This document shows, piece after piece, positions 48,034 through 60,334 of a stretch of DNA of 64,000 bases. The position numbers and the translations under genes were made by a program. Below the pieces are notes generated by a model that ran no database searches, was not told where the DNA came from, and worked only from the letters and a program-made list of their open reading frames with translations. Source of the DNA: Cardinalis cardinalis (taxonomy: Eukaryota; Chordata; Aves; Passeriformes; Cardinalidae); assembly GCA_014549065.1 (NCBI GenBank), contig JACDOX010000133.1:966472-1030471 (forward strand), written 5' to 3'. Position 1 is the stretch's first letter, and every line of letters begins with the position of its first letter.

Positions 48034-49505
48034 TTATACTAGCTGGATAGTTTCCTCTGACATTTATAGCTTTTAAAGAGTTTATTTTCTTCTCTTTTTA
48101 ATCTTTCTTCTATTGTTTAATATCAAAAGTTAACACTGGCAGAGACGATTCAGGGAATTCCTCACCGCGAAAAAAGCAACTCTCCCTTTGTGCCACTTTG
48201 CATCTCCAAAGCCAATGAAAGGCAGAAATTTGGGTCTTGTTCCTTNCTTGAGTGCCAATCCCACCAGTCAGCTGTCAGCAGGACCCACCAGGAATGACAA
48301 CATCCTGCTGAAATCCTACCAGCCTCTACTTTGGAAAACAGTCCAGAGGGCCATGGTTCCTGAGGACAAGGATGTGTCAACACCCTCATCTGTGCCCNAA
48401 TCACTTTTTGGTCCTTCTTATGCCTGGGGCTCCATCCCACTTTTCTCTGCTCCTGAAAGTGGCTGTTTCACCTTTTCCCTTTGTTCTTTGCTGAGNTCCA
48501 TAAACTTCATCAGGACCAAATGAGCAGAGCCAGGATTTTAGCTGGAGCTCCTTCTGCTGGTGGGATGATCCCTTTGCACAGAAAAATTCCCTTGCAAAGC
48601 CACCCAATATCCCTCTCTTTCTTTCCCCTTTCTCTTTACATATATCCTTCTTCCCAACAAAGGAATCACATTAATAACAATAAACATTAAACATTAAGCA
48701 TTAAACAAGGAATTAAGATTGACATGTGCCCATCACTTGTTATCCCAGAGAGAGGCATTTGAGTTCTGTGGCTCACTCTAAAGCTGGATGAATATTCCAT
48801 GGATTTTTTTATCAGCTTCAATGATTCTGGTATTGATCCAAACACTCCTCATGGAAGTGTTGGACTCCAGAACTGTGGGAATTCATATTCCAAGTTTCTT
48901 GCCCATTATTCCAGAGTCAGCTTTCTCTCTGCTTGACTTTTGTTGGATGATCAATCCTTCTCTTACCAGATACTTTTGTCAGTGACTTCAGCTTGGAAAA
49001 TGCAAATTCCTGGCAGCCTAATNCCTTACTCTATCTGCCTAGTTATGCTTAAGGATATGGACATTCCTGGCCATCTCAGGCACCAGAGATGTCTGTGAGA
49101 AGACAAATCCATGTCAGACACCACCCAGCTGCCAGCAGAGCTNTAAACTTGTGATTGGGTTGATAATTTTCTGTATTAAACTGCCAAACCCCAGTCCCCC
49201 AGCTGGAGAATCCCAGCAGCAGCTCTTCCCTCCCATTTACCTTTGGCTGTGGTTGCCCTGTGAAAATTTAATTTGTGAAGAGCCATTGTGGGATTCCACT
49301 GGGTTGCTAGATTCCACAAACAATATTTAAGTCAAGAGACTGAATATATCAAATGTCCCAATAACTCAAACTGTGAAATGAACTTTTCTGAAGCTGAGCT
49401 GGTAGGATCTTAACAGATGCATAGGAATAATATTTATGCAAAAAAAGGGAGGTGTTCTGCAATCAAAGATTTTTGCTTTAAGATCTGGAAATATTCCTAA
49501 TCAAA
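48034..49505. other. Unassigned non-coding DNA
   Basis: No gene or transposon recognised. A short ACATTAA repeat (about 48683-48706) is visible. Confidence 0.5.
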
Positions 49506-49507
49506 TA

Positions 49508-49785
49508 ATTTTTCCTTTTCCTTTTCCTTTTCCTTTTCCTTTTCCTTTTCCTTTTCCTTTTCCTTTTCCTTTTCCTTTTCCTTTTCCTTTTCCTTTTCCT
49601 TTTCNNNNNNNNNNNNNNNNNNNNNNNNNNNNNNNNNNNNNNNNNNNNNNNNNNNNNNNNNNNNNNNNNNNNNNNNNNNNNNNNNNNNNNNNNNNNNNNN
49701 NNNNNNNNNNNNNNTTTTCTCCTTTTCCTTTTCTCCTTTTCCTTTTCTCCTTTTCCTTTTCTTTTTCCTTTCCCTTCTCCTGCAG
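49508..49785. repeat. (CCTTTT)n hexamer array interrupted by assembly gap
   Basis: A nearly perfect CCTTTT array runs to 49604. A block of 110 Ns follows (49605-49714). Beyond it the unit changes to a 14-mer TTTTCTCCTTTTCC repeated three times and then degenerates. The two sides carry different higher-order units, so the array probably has internal structure and its true length is unknown. Phe-Pro and Lys-Glu repeat open frames here are artefacts. Confidence 0.97.
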
Positions 49786-50934
49786 CACTTACTAAAATCC
49801 AAGAGTGATCAGAAAAATTATTTTGTAACTTAAAAGTCCAAACTCCTCCAAACCTTGGGTATTTTCGAGTGAAATCAAAGAATAACAGTAAAGCGAGGTT
49901 AAACATGGAGTAATCTCCCAACACACCAGGAATGTTTCCATGAGGCCACAGTTCCAGTGAGGTTGGATCTGAGTGTACAAAAGGGACTCTTTGTTTTCCN
50001 GGAATAAAAGGAGATGCTGCTCCATGGGTCCACCTGGGGAAAATGGGAATACTGTTAGGAATTAAACAGACATAAAAGGAGACTTTACTTTCTGGGATCT
50101 GGGGCTGGTGCTAGCAGGTGGACACACATTCTCCTTTCTGGGGATGCTTCCTCCTGCCCCCAGCAATGCCTGCATCCCATGGGGATCCCTGTTCTTGGCT
50201 TGGGGAGGTGATGCCTGGCAATGTCACCGAGCCCGTGCCACCAAACGAGTCCCTGCTGTACATCCCTCACATTTCCCAAGCCTCTCCACAATGCATCAAG
50301 AATAAAAAACGCTGTCCCTCTCCTCCATCCTGCGAGGAGCTGCTCCTCACCAACCACGTTTCTCATGGAAGAGCCTCTTGCTGGAGATGGCTCCGTGCCA
50401 TCCTTGACCAAGGCTGCGCTTGAACCGGGCGACCCAGAAGTGAAAGGCTCCGTGTCACCCTGCCAGCTCCCCCAGCCATCTGTCCTCCTTCAGTGAGCTT
50501 CCTTCCAAATTCCCTGCACACTTCATAAACATCCCAGCCCTCCTCACNCCTCCAGCTGCCCTCTGCCTCTAGAAGAAACAGCAGTTCCAAGGAAATACCA
50601 CTCATTTTTTTTTAATATATATATTTTTTTTTCCAGGCGTGTTGAAGCTGACGTCTGGGATTTGGCAAAGAGAAAGCTTTTTTCATCCATCCTGCCTTTT
50701 AAACCTGGTGCTTTAAGCCAACCATCCTGAGGATGGAGAAGCCAGGGATAAACTGGTGGAGATGATGTGGTGCACGGTAGCAAAACCGTCTTTGAAGACC
50801 AACAATAAAGCAAACTTCCATTTCCTTCCCATAACATGGTCATGTCGCAACCCCGAGAGCTCCACCTTCCCTTTCAAGAGGCTCGAAAGTAGGACTTGAG
50901 ACAAAGAAAAATAGTCTCAGGTGGGTTCACCATG

Positions 50935-51300
50935 GATCATTTTGACTATAATTTAAACATTTAAATGTCAATGCTTAGTCATAGACAAGACATGATTCTT
51001 ATCTATCTCCATGTGGCTTCCAGCAGAAAAAAATTTGAACCCGTGCCATTTCCTGTTGGAGAGAGCTTAAACACAGGGGTGACAAGGGCACATCTATTTT
51101 GGAGCCCTATTTTAAAAGCCTCCGAGATATCACAGAAATCAACTGGCACAAACAGAGGACTTGGAGTTTCTTTCATGGTGGTGGCAAATTCCGTCTATCA
51201 ATGAAACACATACTTAGCGAAGCGGAAGTGAGCACCAGCAATACTTCAATCAGCCCTGGCAGATGTGTACATTATTTCGTTTGATCTCCTAGGATGCTGG
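50935..51300. promoter_or_regulatory. Possible conserved non-coding element
   Basis: More than 360 bases without an N, a CR1 match or simple repeats, between 50547 and 51434, where no ambiguous base occurs. Balanced composition, with GGGTGACAAGGG and CATTATTTCGTTTGATC motifs. Could equally be neutral unique DNA. Confidence 0.2.
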
Positions 51301-51839
51301 ATTTAGATGATATAATACATTCTGGTTATCTTCCTCGAAGTTGGAGGGACGTAAGGAGATATCCACTTTCACAAGATAAAATTAGCACCTCTTTATTTTC
51401 CACATAAACATTCCTCCTTTTTTTTTTTTTTTTNCCCTTTTCTTTTCGCAGGAAAACGCTGATTAGAGTTACAAAGCATACCAAGGGGTATGAGTTTATT
51501 CATATTCAACCCAAATCCTATTTATAATATCAAGGAAATAACATTGGTATTACATAGGGCAGCTTGGACAGANGAGATGGGGGAATAGTGAGCTCTGTTC
51601 AAGGCAGGTCCCTTCAAAAGCGCCGAAAGATGTTGTTTTCCAAAGTCATGGTAGGAAAGCAAAGATTTGGCTTAAAAGTGGACAATTGCACAAGAAAAAC
51701 GGCCAGCTCACACNGATTCTGTTATTTTAGTGTATTTTTCCACATCATCATATGGAAGCCATGAGTTTAAAGTACAAAATANGGACTAGAATTTCAGATA
51801 ATGCGTTTTCTTCCGTACCCTGTGGTCTCANCTCTCACC

Positions 51840-52330
51840 TACCACAAATACCTACAAATATTACCCAGATTTTCATATAAAACTTTTGCTCATGGATAAA
51901 TTTAATGTTTCCAAGCAGCCCAGTGGAAAGTTATTTTTGTTAAGGCACAGCATGGACGTCTTGGGCACGGGAAACANGTTCCTGGGTAGATCTGTGTGAA
52001 TAACAGATTGTTTGGTTCTCTTGCCTCTCCAAACAATTGGGGGAGAAAAATGGTTTCCGTTGGATTGAGCCTTTTGTACGGCATGGAAGGCCTTAATGGA
52101 CCTTTGAACTTTTTTTAAAATAAAGGAATCCATGGCATTATCTGCAATGCTTCCATGAATGTCAAAAAGAAAGTGGTGACCTTCAAAAGGCTTTTGATGG
52201 GGAGAACAATTCAGAGAAATCAACACAACTTTTTCCAAATGTTTCGGTCAATTTGAGTCTCCGCTTCGGAATTTGGGAGGAAAAGCACGGCTGAGGTAAT
52301 TTTGCTTTTGTGTTTATGAAAAACCATATC
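51840..52330. promoter_or_regulatory. Possible conserved non-coding element
   Basis: About 490 bases of unique sequence. The minus strand stays open for 121 codons (51873-52238) without recognisable domains. Motifs such as CAAACAATTGGGG and CATTATCTGCAATG (GATA core) are present. Weak inference. Confidence 0.2.
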
Positions 52331-52391
52331 AACGGCTTGCTGGAGTGGACTTCATGGTAATGATTGACTGATGGCTAGATTTATGAACACA

Positions 52392-52455
52392 ACCATGGAA
52401 TTATGGAGTTGTTATGGCTGGAAATGACCTTCAAGATCATTGAGTCCAACACTTG
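52392..52455 (-). mobile_element. CR1-like LINE terminus, short
   Basis: The plus strand reads CATGGAATTATGGAGTTGTT, then GGAAATGACCTTCAAGATCA and TTGAGTCCAAC. It is the same minus-strand terminus type as at 26915 and 29777. Similarity stops after about 60 bases. Confidence 0.75.
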
Positions 52456-52639
52456 GATCTTGTTTGGGAGCACGANTCTAACATTGCTTTAAATCCATGT
52501 TGTCTCAGAGCTGGTGGTTGAGGTGAGCTCTGAGGTCCCATTCCATTCCCTCCTTGGGAAGGGTCTACTCAGCAGCACTGGCTTGGAAACCTGACATCAA
52601 TTATTGGCAGAAAACATAAATAAAACACACCAATAAATT

Positions 52640-53010
52640 TCTTACAGCGTCCGCAGCAACTTTTCCCTCAGCAAACCCCCCTCAGATTCCCCTGGCAGAT
52701 AAGAACTGAAGCCACAGGAGATAGGATCTGTTGAAAAATTATGTGAGGCCTTATCAGGATATGAGTTTGTGCTGCTCTCCAACGTGAAGCTTTCCAGTTT
52801 AATACACGATGACAGAGCGAGATCCTTTTACAGGGAGAAAGCCGAGATCGTTTTCAAGACCGAGTTTAGCAACTTCTCAAATGTCTGGAGTTGTCTGTGC
52901 CGTTAATTGGCCCCGTGGCTGCAGTTTGTGTGGGCTGCCCATTATAATGTCAATAAATCCAGGGACTGGGAATGAAATTCGATGCAGAAATGGGCTGAGG
53001 GGTTCGTTCT
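52640..53010. promoter_or_regulatory. Possible conserved non-coding element
   Basis: A repeat-free and N-free stretch with CGTTAATTGGCC (52902-52913), CCATTATAATGTCAATAAAT and several CpGs retained in AT-rich context. Retained CpG in such context sometimes marks constraint, but this is inference. Confidence 0.25.
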
Positions 53011-54099
53011 GAGAGTTTGGCCCTGTGTACTGGCTGTGGGATTGGGGTGGACAGCGTGGAATCACCTCACACAGTGCAAAAGTGAAGATTTCTGGAGAAA
53101 AATCTAAGCAACAGCTTTACTGAATCGGATATTACCAAAAAATGGCCATTTAATGGTATCAGCTTTTCCATGGAGAAAAGGCAGCTGGAGAAAGTGATTT
53201 TTCCTCACTCACCTCCATGTTCCTGAGTCATTGAGGGCTCCAGCATTTCCCTGTGTGGGACAGGAGCTGATTTTCCTGCTGGCATAAAATTTCAGTGGGA
53301 AGATCCCATTTTGTGGTGGTCTCAGCATGCAGAGATGCTGGCATGGTGGGCAGAGAGGGAGAAGAGAAGGAATAAATATGATGGGGACAAAATATTGTGT
53401 CAGTGAGGCTGGGATTCCCAGCTGAGAGCAGAAGGATTGGGCCATATCTCACTCATCAATGACATTTCGCTTTTGAATCCAACCAGCAAAAAAACCCCAA
53501 AACCCAGCAAAAACCAGCAGCAAAAAAAACCAGCCCCAAATTTTGCATCATCCCTACTAATCACTGAAAAAAATTAAAGCCCTGGAAATGTCAATTAATA
53601 GCAGAGATCCCAAGCTCTGGGAGAAGCTGGTAGGTAGCAGAGGGTGATGTCAAGCACGGGGACACCTCTTCAGCCACCACTCCATAATTATCAGGGAGAG
53701 CCCACCACATGCTTCTCTTTCACACCCACAGCAAGAGTTTGCCTTCAGTTGTCCAAATTTTTGCATTTTCATCTAAAAATTGCATTTTCTGAAGGAGTGC
53801 ACTAGGGAGGAGAGTGGGGGCATGCTTCAGTCACCTTAAAAATTAATTATGAAATCCATGAAAAGAGAGGAAATCAAAACTGCTCTTCAGGCCAGGATCT
53901 TGTAAAATCTGCAGATTTCTTCCCCCAGAATTCAAAGCAATAATAAATTCAGAAATTTAGAGTCTCTGTGTGGGTGTTTCTATAAGTTTTCAGCCTTTTC
54001 CTCCCCCCAAGAGCTCGGATTTCCTGAGGATCATGGAGCCCTCTCAGCCCAGAGCCACCACGGGCACAATTAGCTGCAGAAGCCCAATTTGGGGGTTTC

Positions 54100-54420
54100 C
54101 TCATTAACCTGTCATGTCAAATGCTGGACGATAAGATGGTGAAAACTGGGGGGAGGAGTGGCTGTGGAGGGGTAAAAGTTCATTTTGCCAGGCAAACAAA
54201 CAGCGAGTCACTTGATTTTACTAATTATCCTCCCCTGTGGCTCTCCCTGCCATTATTTTTCCCCCCCATCAGCGCAAAAAGTGACAAGATAAGATAGGAG
54301 CTGGTATTTTCTAAACTATCCTGGCTGAGGGCATAGCCAGATAATATGAGGATTCATTTGAAAGAGCTCGCAGAAGATTAATTGATTTTCTTAATGTTGG
54401 AGTCATCGCTCATTAGAAAA
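54100..54420. promoter_or_regulatory. Possible enhancer-like element with GATA sites
   Basis: Overlapping GATA motifs AGATAAGATAG (54287-54297), CCAGATAATATG downstream, and homeodomain-like ACTAATTATCC and AGATTAATTGATTTTC. No repeat. It is the densest cluster of tissue-type transcription factor motifs I noticed in the window. Confidence 0.28.
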
Positions 54421-55245
54421 ATAACTGCNGGGATTGTTGGGAATGGGTGTCAGGGCACTCTGGAACGTTCCTCTCCAGGCCGTGTCCTAGGAACAGCTTT
54501 TGGGGTGAAGAAGGCTGATTTATTTGCAATAAAGGGCAAATTATTTATAATAATGTGGAATTATAAATGCCTTGCTATAAATTTTGTGTCTGATTCGCAG
54601 CTTGAGGACGTCAGTGGGTGGGAAAGAGTTGGCTCCCATGGTTTATAGATTTTAATGATATATTAAATTATGAGCTAACACCTGTGCACCTCTCAGACCT
54701 GCAATTTCCCAAAATTATTGGTTGGGCATAGGATTAGCTGGCCAAAAAATCCTTGAATTTTTTTCCATNCTGATTGCTAGATCATATCCAATCTGTGTTC
54801 CCTCTTTTTGAGGTCAAAGAGAATTTTCTTCCATGCAAAACACTCAAACCTTATGACAGATGTCCAGTAAGAAATCAGTGTCCCAAAGACAGGGGAAAAA
54901 AGGCAAATTTAATGATTCTGTGGTTTGCCAAAGACCTCGCATTAAATCAGTGAATAAACATGAAATATGTACTGCTTTTAAAAGATAACAGCTTTTTTTT
55001 TCGTTATTTAATAACTAAATGGATCTTTGAGCATGTGTTACCTTTTTTTATGAGCTTTTAGAGCTTCCAACCTCACCAGGGCACAGCAACAAGCAGCTCA
55101 AAGCCAGCGGGACCATTAAAGACATAAAAATCAGAACTCCCAATATCAAATTTGAACCCAGTAAAACAAGCACTGTGCCAGAACAGATCTATAAAGCACA
55201 TTTCAGCAACAAGTTACAGCTGCTGCTGTGTATTTATAGCTTTGG

Positions 55246-55266
55246 AAAAAAAAAAAAAAAAAAAAA
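55246..55266 (+). repeat. Poly(A) run
   Basis: Twenty-one consecutive A residues. No gene-derived sequence or target duplication was recognised beside it, so there is no support for a processed pseudogene. Confidence 0.9.
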
Positions 55267-55374
55267 GAAACCAAAACACAACAGACTGGAAAGAGTAGAA
55301 AGGATTGGAAACAGCAAATTTGTCAATGTTTTTCCTCGCTGCTGAGTCGCTGCTGCTTTAGATTAGCCCTGTCC

Positions 55375-55586
55375 CCTGCAATTTGACAGTAGCACCGTGA
55401 ACCTGCAGCGCTGGGATCGCGGGCGAGGATCGGGAGAAAGGAGCAGGAATTCAGGGAATGTTTTCCCTGGGAGCGAGTGGGGAGCGCAGCGCTGGGACCG
55501 ACCGGGGCTGCNGTGACAGCGCTAACACTTCCCAGAGCCGAGGACCCCGCCGCCGGAATGGCATTGCCCACCCTGAAAGTGAGAAG
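55375..55586 (+). promoter_or_regulatory. CpG cluster with exon-1-like end
   Basis: At least fifteen CpGs lie between 55400 and 55557 in a CpG-poor surround. The cluster ends in CCGCCGCCGGAATGGC, an ATG (55558) with G at -3 and +4. The reading frame continues 29 bases to a donor AAG|GTAAAG at 55587. A strong acceptor (T-rich tract then TTTTAACAG) ends at 55793, and a donor AA|GTAAGG follows at 55826. The 32-base segment 55794-55825 would keep the frame open. No homology is recognised, so this may be chance, a short lncRNA start or a real first exon. Confidence 0.25.
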
Positions 55587-57065
55587 GTAAAGTTTATTTT
55601 TTCTGGTTTTTTCATCTCCTTTCTCTCATATACAGAAGGGATCAAGACCACCAAGAGCGGCCCTCATTTTTTTTTCTTCGATTTTTTTGCCGCGATGATG
55701 TACAATTTGCGTTTGTTAATAAAAAAAGAGAATCCTGCCTGAGGTCATCCACCTAGATTTGATTTTTTTCCTCCTTCTTCTTTTTTTTAACAGGAAACGG
55801 GTTTCAGATGTTTGGAGGTTCCCAAGTAAGGCAGCTAATCTGCNTCCCAATTTACCATGCATTGACAACCATCCAATCTTTTCTGGCTTTAGAGCTGAGG
55901 GATTGCTTCACATTCTTATTTTTACGTCGTGCAATCCCTCGCTGCTGGATTTGTTTCCCAATTCCAAGGAAAACTGGCTCGGGAAGAGCAGCCCAGTGTT
56001 CACCCCACAGCAACTCACNAGCTGGTTGGGATGAGCTCGCCAAGGAGGACGTTTGAGGGAAGGGTTGCACAAGGAGTTTGGGGTTGNGTGAGCATGGAAA
56101 ATGGAACTTTTCATTTCCCAGCGCTTCAGAATAAATCTGCATTTCCAGGTTTCCTTAAAGCAATCAGCATTTCCAGATTCCTTTCCCGCTGTCAGGGCCA
56201 CACACTCGGAATTCAAATAATCNCTGGTTTTCTTTCCTACATTTAACTCCATAGGAAAGGCTGATAATATTCCACTAATATTCCCTAGGAATCCCTCTCT
56301 GGGCATTCCCGAGGGAAAGGAGGACTCTGCTTTGCCCAGGATTTCTGCAGGGGTTTGGCACGACGTGGTATTTCTCACATGGGTGTTATTCCAATTTCTG
56401 CCGTGCTGNTTATTCCCATTTCTCATCTCAAACATGCACCAGATTTTTTGTGTCTTCTAAAGAGCCCAAACCCAGCTCATGATGTTCCACAGGCATGAGG
56501 ATAAAATTAAATTAGTGAAGAGCTTCATTAAAAACATAATAAAATTAACTGCTAAATTCTTTCAATTAATTATCTTCTCTTGCAGATAAATCCTGTGGAN
56601 TCCAGTGCAAATTTATCTGGGAAAAATGCTGAAGGATCATTCTGATATTTTATTAAAATCTATTGTTTTGAGAATATTGTTAGACTGTGTATTTATAATT
56701 TTAATAACATTTTCCTGGGATGTGGAAAACCTGTGTGGATATGAGTGCTAAAGGAGAAGGTTTTGCTATTCCTGCAAAGGCAAATTGAGCCCCAGAAAAT
56801 ATTTTTCCTTCTGAATTAAAACAACAATTTTCTGAGTTACTTTGTACTCCTTAATAAATGACAGTTTTTCTTTCTAAGCCTTTCAGAAACATAACCTGCC
56901 TTCTGACCTGGAATGAAAAGGCAGCGTTAATCCAGCGTTAAAAATTGATGCTAAACTTACACAGANTTAAAAATAAATTGAAAGAAATTGGTTTTATTTT
57001 TAGCATTTTGGCCACCTCAGAATACGCCCAGCCTTGCTTCTATGAAAAGCTTTGCACTGAAAATA

Positions 57066-57123
57066 TGGTTGNATGTCATAAATATAAAATATAAAGATAT
57101 AAAATATACAAATATAAAATATT
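57066..57123. repeat. Degenerate (ATATAAA)n tract
   Basis: Units such as AAATATAAAATATAAAGATA repeat with single-base changes over about 55 bases. Confidence 0.85.
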
Positions 57124-57943
57124 TTCTGGTGACATAAATAGCATTCATTTTTTGTGATGATAATTTGGCTTCTGCAAAAAAAGGCAAAAAACAAAACTGT
57201 AAAAGATGTTTAACCCCCATTTTAGTTAAATATTGGCTGCTTTGCATCAAAAGTGCGCTACAAGCACGAGACTGACACACAGTCTCTGAACAAAAAATCC
57301 CTCATTTAATCTAAAATATGGATTTTGTGAATTTTATTAATTCTGTCAATAAATTACCTGGTTCTTTTTAAAATCCAAATTTCGCCAGCAAGTTCCAGAT
57401 AAAAATTACACCCCCTTATTCCTGGAACATCCCCTGTAACAAATGGGGGAGTTTGCTGATGACCACAAATATATTGGAAAAATGTGTAAACCAAAGGCAG
57501 GGATATTTTCCAAGAGAAACACCTGGAAGGTGTAAATCAAAACTCTTGTAAACACGTCAGTGGGAACATANGACAGGCGCAGGGCTCGCCGTGCACCCAG
57601 CCCACGGAACTTTGGAAATCCACATGGATAAATCAGGGATCGACCTCGGGCTAATAAACAGCTCTTGTATGAACAGGAGAGATCCTCTGCCCCTGCAGAG
57701 ACAGCANAAGATGGATTTGGTACCTTTGGAGAAATCCGGGAGGTCATTCACAAGAATGAGATTTAAAAAAAAAAAAATTGCTGCTCAAAGAAATTTTCAG
57801 AGTCAAGCTCGTGNGGCTTTGTGATTTGTTCAAATCAGCAGCAAAATTAGTAACTTTAATTATTTATTTACTTTCTTAGAAATGCTTTCCAAACCTTTAT
57901 TTCCCCAATTAAATCTTCCTAATTATTGATGAAATATAAAGAT
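57124..57943. other. Unassigned non-coding DNA
   Basis: AT-rich unique sequence with no recognised gene or transposon. A short A-run lies at about 57766. Confidence 0.5.
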
Positions 57944-58275
57944 CTTCTACACTTACATGATATTTAACATCTATGTTGTATTTTACCTCTNCATGACATT
58001 TTACATCTACATTATTTTTACATCTTAATTGTATTTTACATCAGCATGGTATTTTGTAACTACATTATATTTGACATCTACATTGTATTTTCTATTTACA
58101 TTATATTTCACATCTACATTCTATACCTAAANGGTATTTTTATCTACGTTGTAATTTATATCTACGTGATATTTTACATCTATGCAATATTTTACATCTA
58201 CATTCTATTTTACATCTCCCTTGTGTTTTACACCTACATATTATTTCTTATCTATGTTATATTTTAAATTTCCAT
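57944..58275 (+). repeat. 18-bp AT-rich minisatellite
   Basis: About seventeen diverged units of consensus ACATCTACATTRTATTTT, spaced mostly 16-20 bases, with one double-length unit near 58095. Because 18 is divisible by three, a tyrosine/isoleucine-rich 73-codon frame (58046-58267) with six-residue periodicity runs through part of it. That frame is a by-product of the repeat. Confidence 0.9.
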
Positions 58276-60334
58276 GACCAAAAACTCACAGTGAAGCCAA
58301 AGAGAAAGAGGAAGAAATTTGGGGAGCAGATGCTGAAAAACCACTGTGCTGAAAACCCCCTAAAACTGAGATTTTCCCTTATGGACTGAAAGAAGCCCTA
58401 TTAAAACCCTATCTTCTGGAAAGCGTCAGAGAGGCAGGAGGTTGGTAAACATTATAAAAACAACCCCTCATAAAATTTTTATGGCTTTACATTTCTGTAC
58501 ATTTTACGGCCGGCGCGGGGGAAGGAGCGACAGCAATTTCTCCGCCTCGAGAGCAGGCAGGAACTTTTTTTCCCCTCACTTTGTGCTCATCCAAATAAAT
58601 AAAAACGTTGAAGCCTGCTCATTTCTCAGGCATTCGGGGGAATGATTCTNCGCTCAGAAGGAGCCAAGGAAAAGCTGAAGGCTAAATGAACCTCACAACG
58701 TTAATCTGGCTGTTATAAACAAGTATTGTCCTTTTTGGACACTGCCACATTTTTGCAATTGCATATCCACATGTTTTCTGATTTCCAAAAAACAGGGAAA
58801 ACACTGTTAGAATTATTAACCCTTGAAATAATTAACTCTTGGTAAAATTATTAAGCCAGGGATTTAAAATTTCTCCCCAAAATCCAGTGTAGACGTTTGC
58901 TTCCTGAGGAAGTATTTTTAGCTTCTGAATGAAACAAGTCATGGACAAAAAAAAGGTAATTGTGCTTGCAAGTAAGTATTTAAATATTTACATTTGAAAT
59001 ATATTTGCTGCCAGCTTCTGTTAGCAAGAAGAAAAGTAATTTGGGAAATTACTACCCTTCCTATTTCCCACATTTTTTAGGATAATAAATGTGGGGCTGA
59101 ATTTAGCGTGCCCTGGAGCTTGGCTGGCCGGAGTCGAAGGCAGAGAGGGAGCCCAGGATAATTCATGGAGCAAAGATGCTGCTGGGGAGGGAGATCTGCA
59201 GAGCTTGGGAGGTGCTGGGGATGNAGATGGGTTTCCTTTGGGCTGGGAAGGGCCTGGATGGCTCAGAGCAGCTGCTCCCAGAATGTGGAACCAGGCTGTG
59301 GCTGATTCCTCATTGCTGACCTCCAGATATGGTGGATCTGCTCATCCTCACAAGCTGGCAGGCTCAGGGCCTGAGTCACACTCCTCAAACCCTGCAGCAG
59401 GGCAGCACGTGGAGATGATGTTTGGGGTCATGGATGTGCTGGCTTTCCCTGTGTCCAGCCCACAGTCCATGTGAAGCCATGCTGGAAAATCCGGGATGTG
59501 TTGGGGCGTCAGAGGGATGAGTAAGAAGAGGGTNTCGTGACACCAAGGGGAGAAGATTCCTGGAGATCCCAGCCCTGGGTCAGGACATCAACCCCAGCAC
59601 CCTCTGTAGGTGTCACAGGTGGCCACCCCCTGCATATTTTCATAATTGCTCATTTATTTTCATTATTTCTATTGTTTTTCTTTTTGTTTCCTTGGCATTT
59701 ACAGGGACAGGGGTTTGCAAGGAAAATTTCTGCCTCCTGAGCAGAATGAGGAAGGAGCTCGTGGTCACACAAGATTTGAAACCAAAGGGGTGTTTTGGGT
59801 CCTTCCCAGTGAGGACCTTCACATTTCTCAGATGTCAAGGAGCCACCCAGGTGTCTTCCAAAGCAATGCTCAGGTGTCCAGGTCACACCCCACACGTGCT
59901 CACACAGGGACTCTCTGTGGCCTGAGTCACCAGCACAGTCACATCAACTGAGATCTGAGGTGATTTTGGTAATTCCTGGTGCTTCCTTGTACTTGAATAC
60001 AATTCTGAGGGAACTNAGTCCTGCTTGGATCATTGTCCAGAGCCNTGAGCTCCCTGCAGCAGCTTCTCCTTCTCCAAGATGTGGGACAGATGTGGGATAT
60101 ATGACCAGGGGATGAATGTTTGGGAAGCCTGGTGANAGCCTCTCACAGGAGCCTCAAGGAGAGTCCAAAGTGTTATCCACATTACTATCCGAACCTGGGC
60201 AAAGCAGATTCTATTTTATCCAGGGAAAATGTTTCTTTTATCATCCCTGTCCCAATCAGCCAGCTGGGCTCCTGCTGGTGGCCAGAGGGGACATTTCCAT
60301 AGACCAACAAGCNAACTTCTCAGTTTTGNCCTTN
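58276..60334. other. Unassigned non-coding DNA
   Basis: A GC spot with GGCCGGCGCGGGG at about 58508 stands out in AT-rich DNA. A T-rich tract ending in CATTTACAG (59701-59703) resembles a splice acceptor with an open frame of about 74 codons behind it. No matching donor or homology is seen, so it is not called as an exon. Confidence 0.5.

Larger units (their letters stand above)
49786..52391. other. Repeat-poor non-coding DNA
   Basis: No gene or transposon recognised. A T-run (about 51417-51434) is the only simple repeat of note. Two possible regulatory stretches are listed separately. Confidence 0.5.
52456..57065. other. Repeat-poor non-coding DNA
   Basis: No confident gene. Contains an A/C-rich CCAGCAAAAA patch (53483-53541), a 21-base A-run (55246-55266), a CpG cluster and possible regulatory stretches. 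The 175-codon minus frame at 55908-56435 has several ambiguous residues and no domain I recognise. Confidence 0.5.

Noticed and set aside
49436..49795. Phe-Pro repeat protein and antisense Lys-Glu/Lys-Arg proteins
   Set aside because: These are direct translations of the CCTTTT array and the assembly gap.
55201..55266. Possible processed pseudogene ending in a poly(A) run
   Set aside because: No recognisable coding remnant or poly(A) signal precedes the A-run, and no flanking duplication was found.
58046..58267. Membrane-like Tyr/Ile-rich 73-residue frame
   Set aside because: Six-residue periodicity equals the 18-bp minisatellite unit, so it is a repeat artefact.
59692..59925. Open frame after a splice-acceptor-like tract ending at 59703
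   Set aside because: Two overlapping frames are open, no donor or upstream exon can be paired with it, and no homology is recognised.
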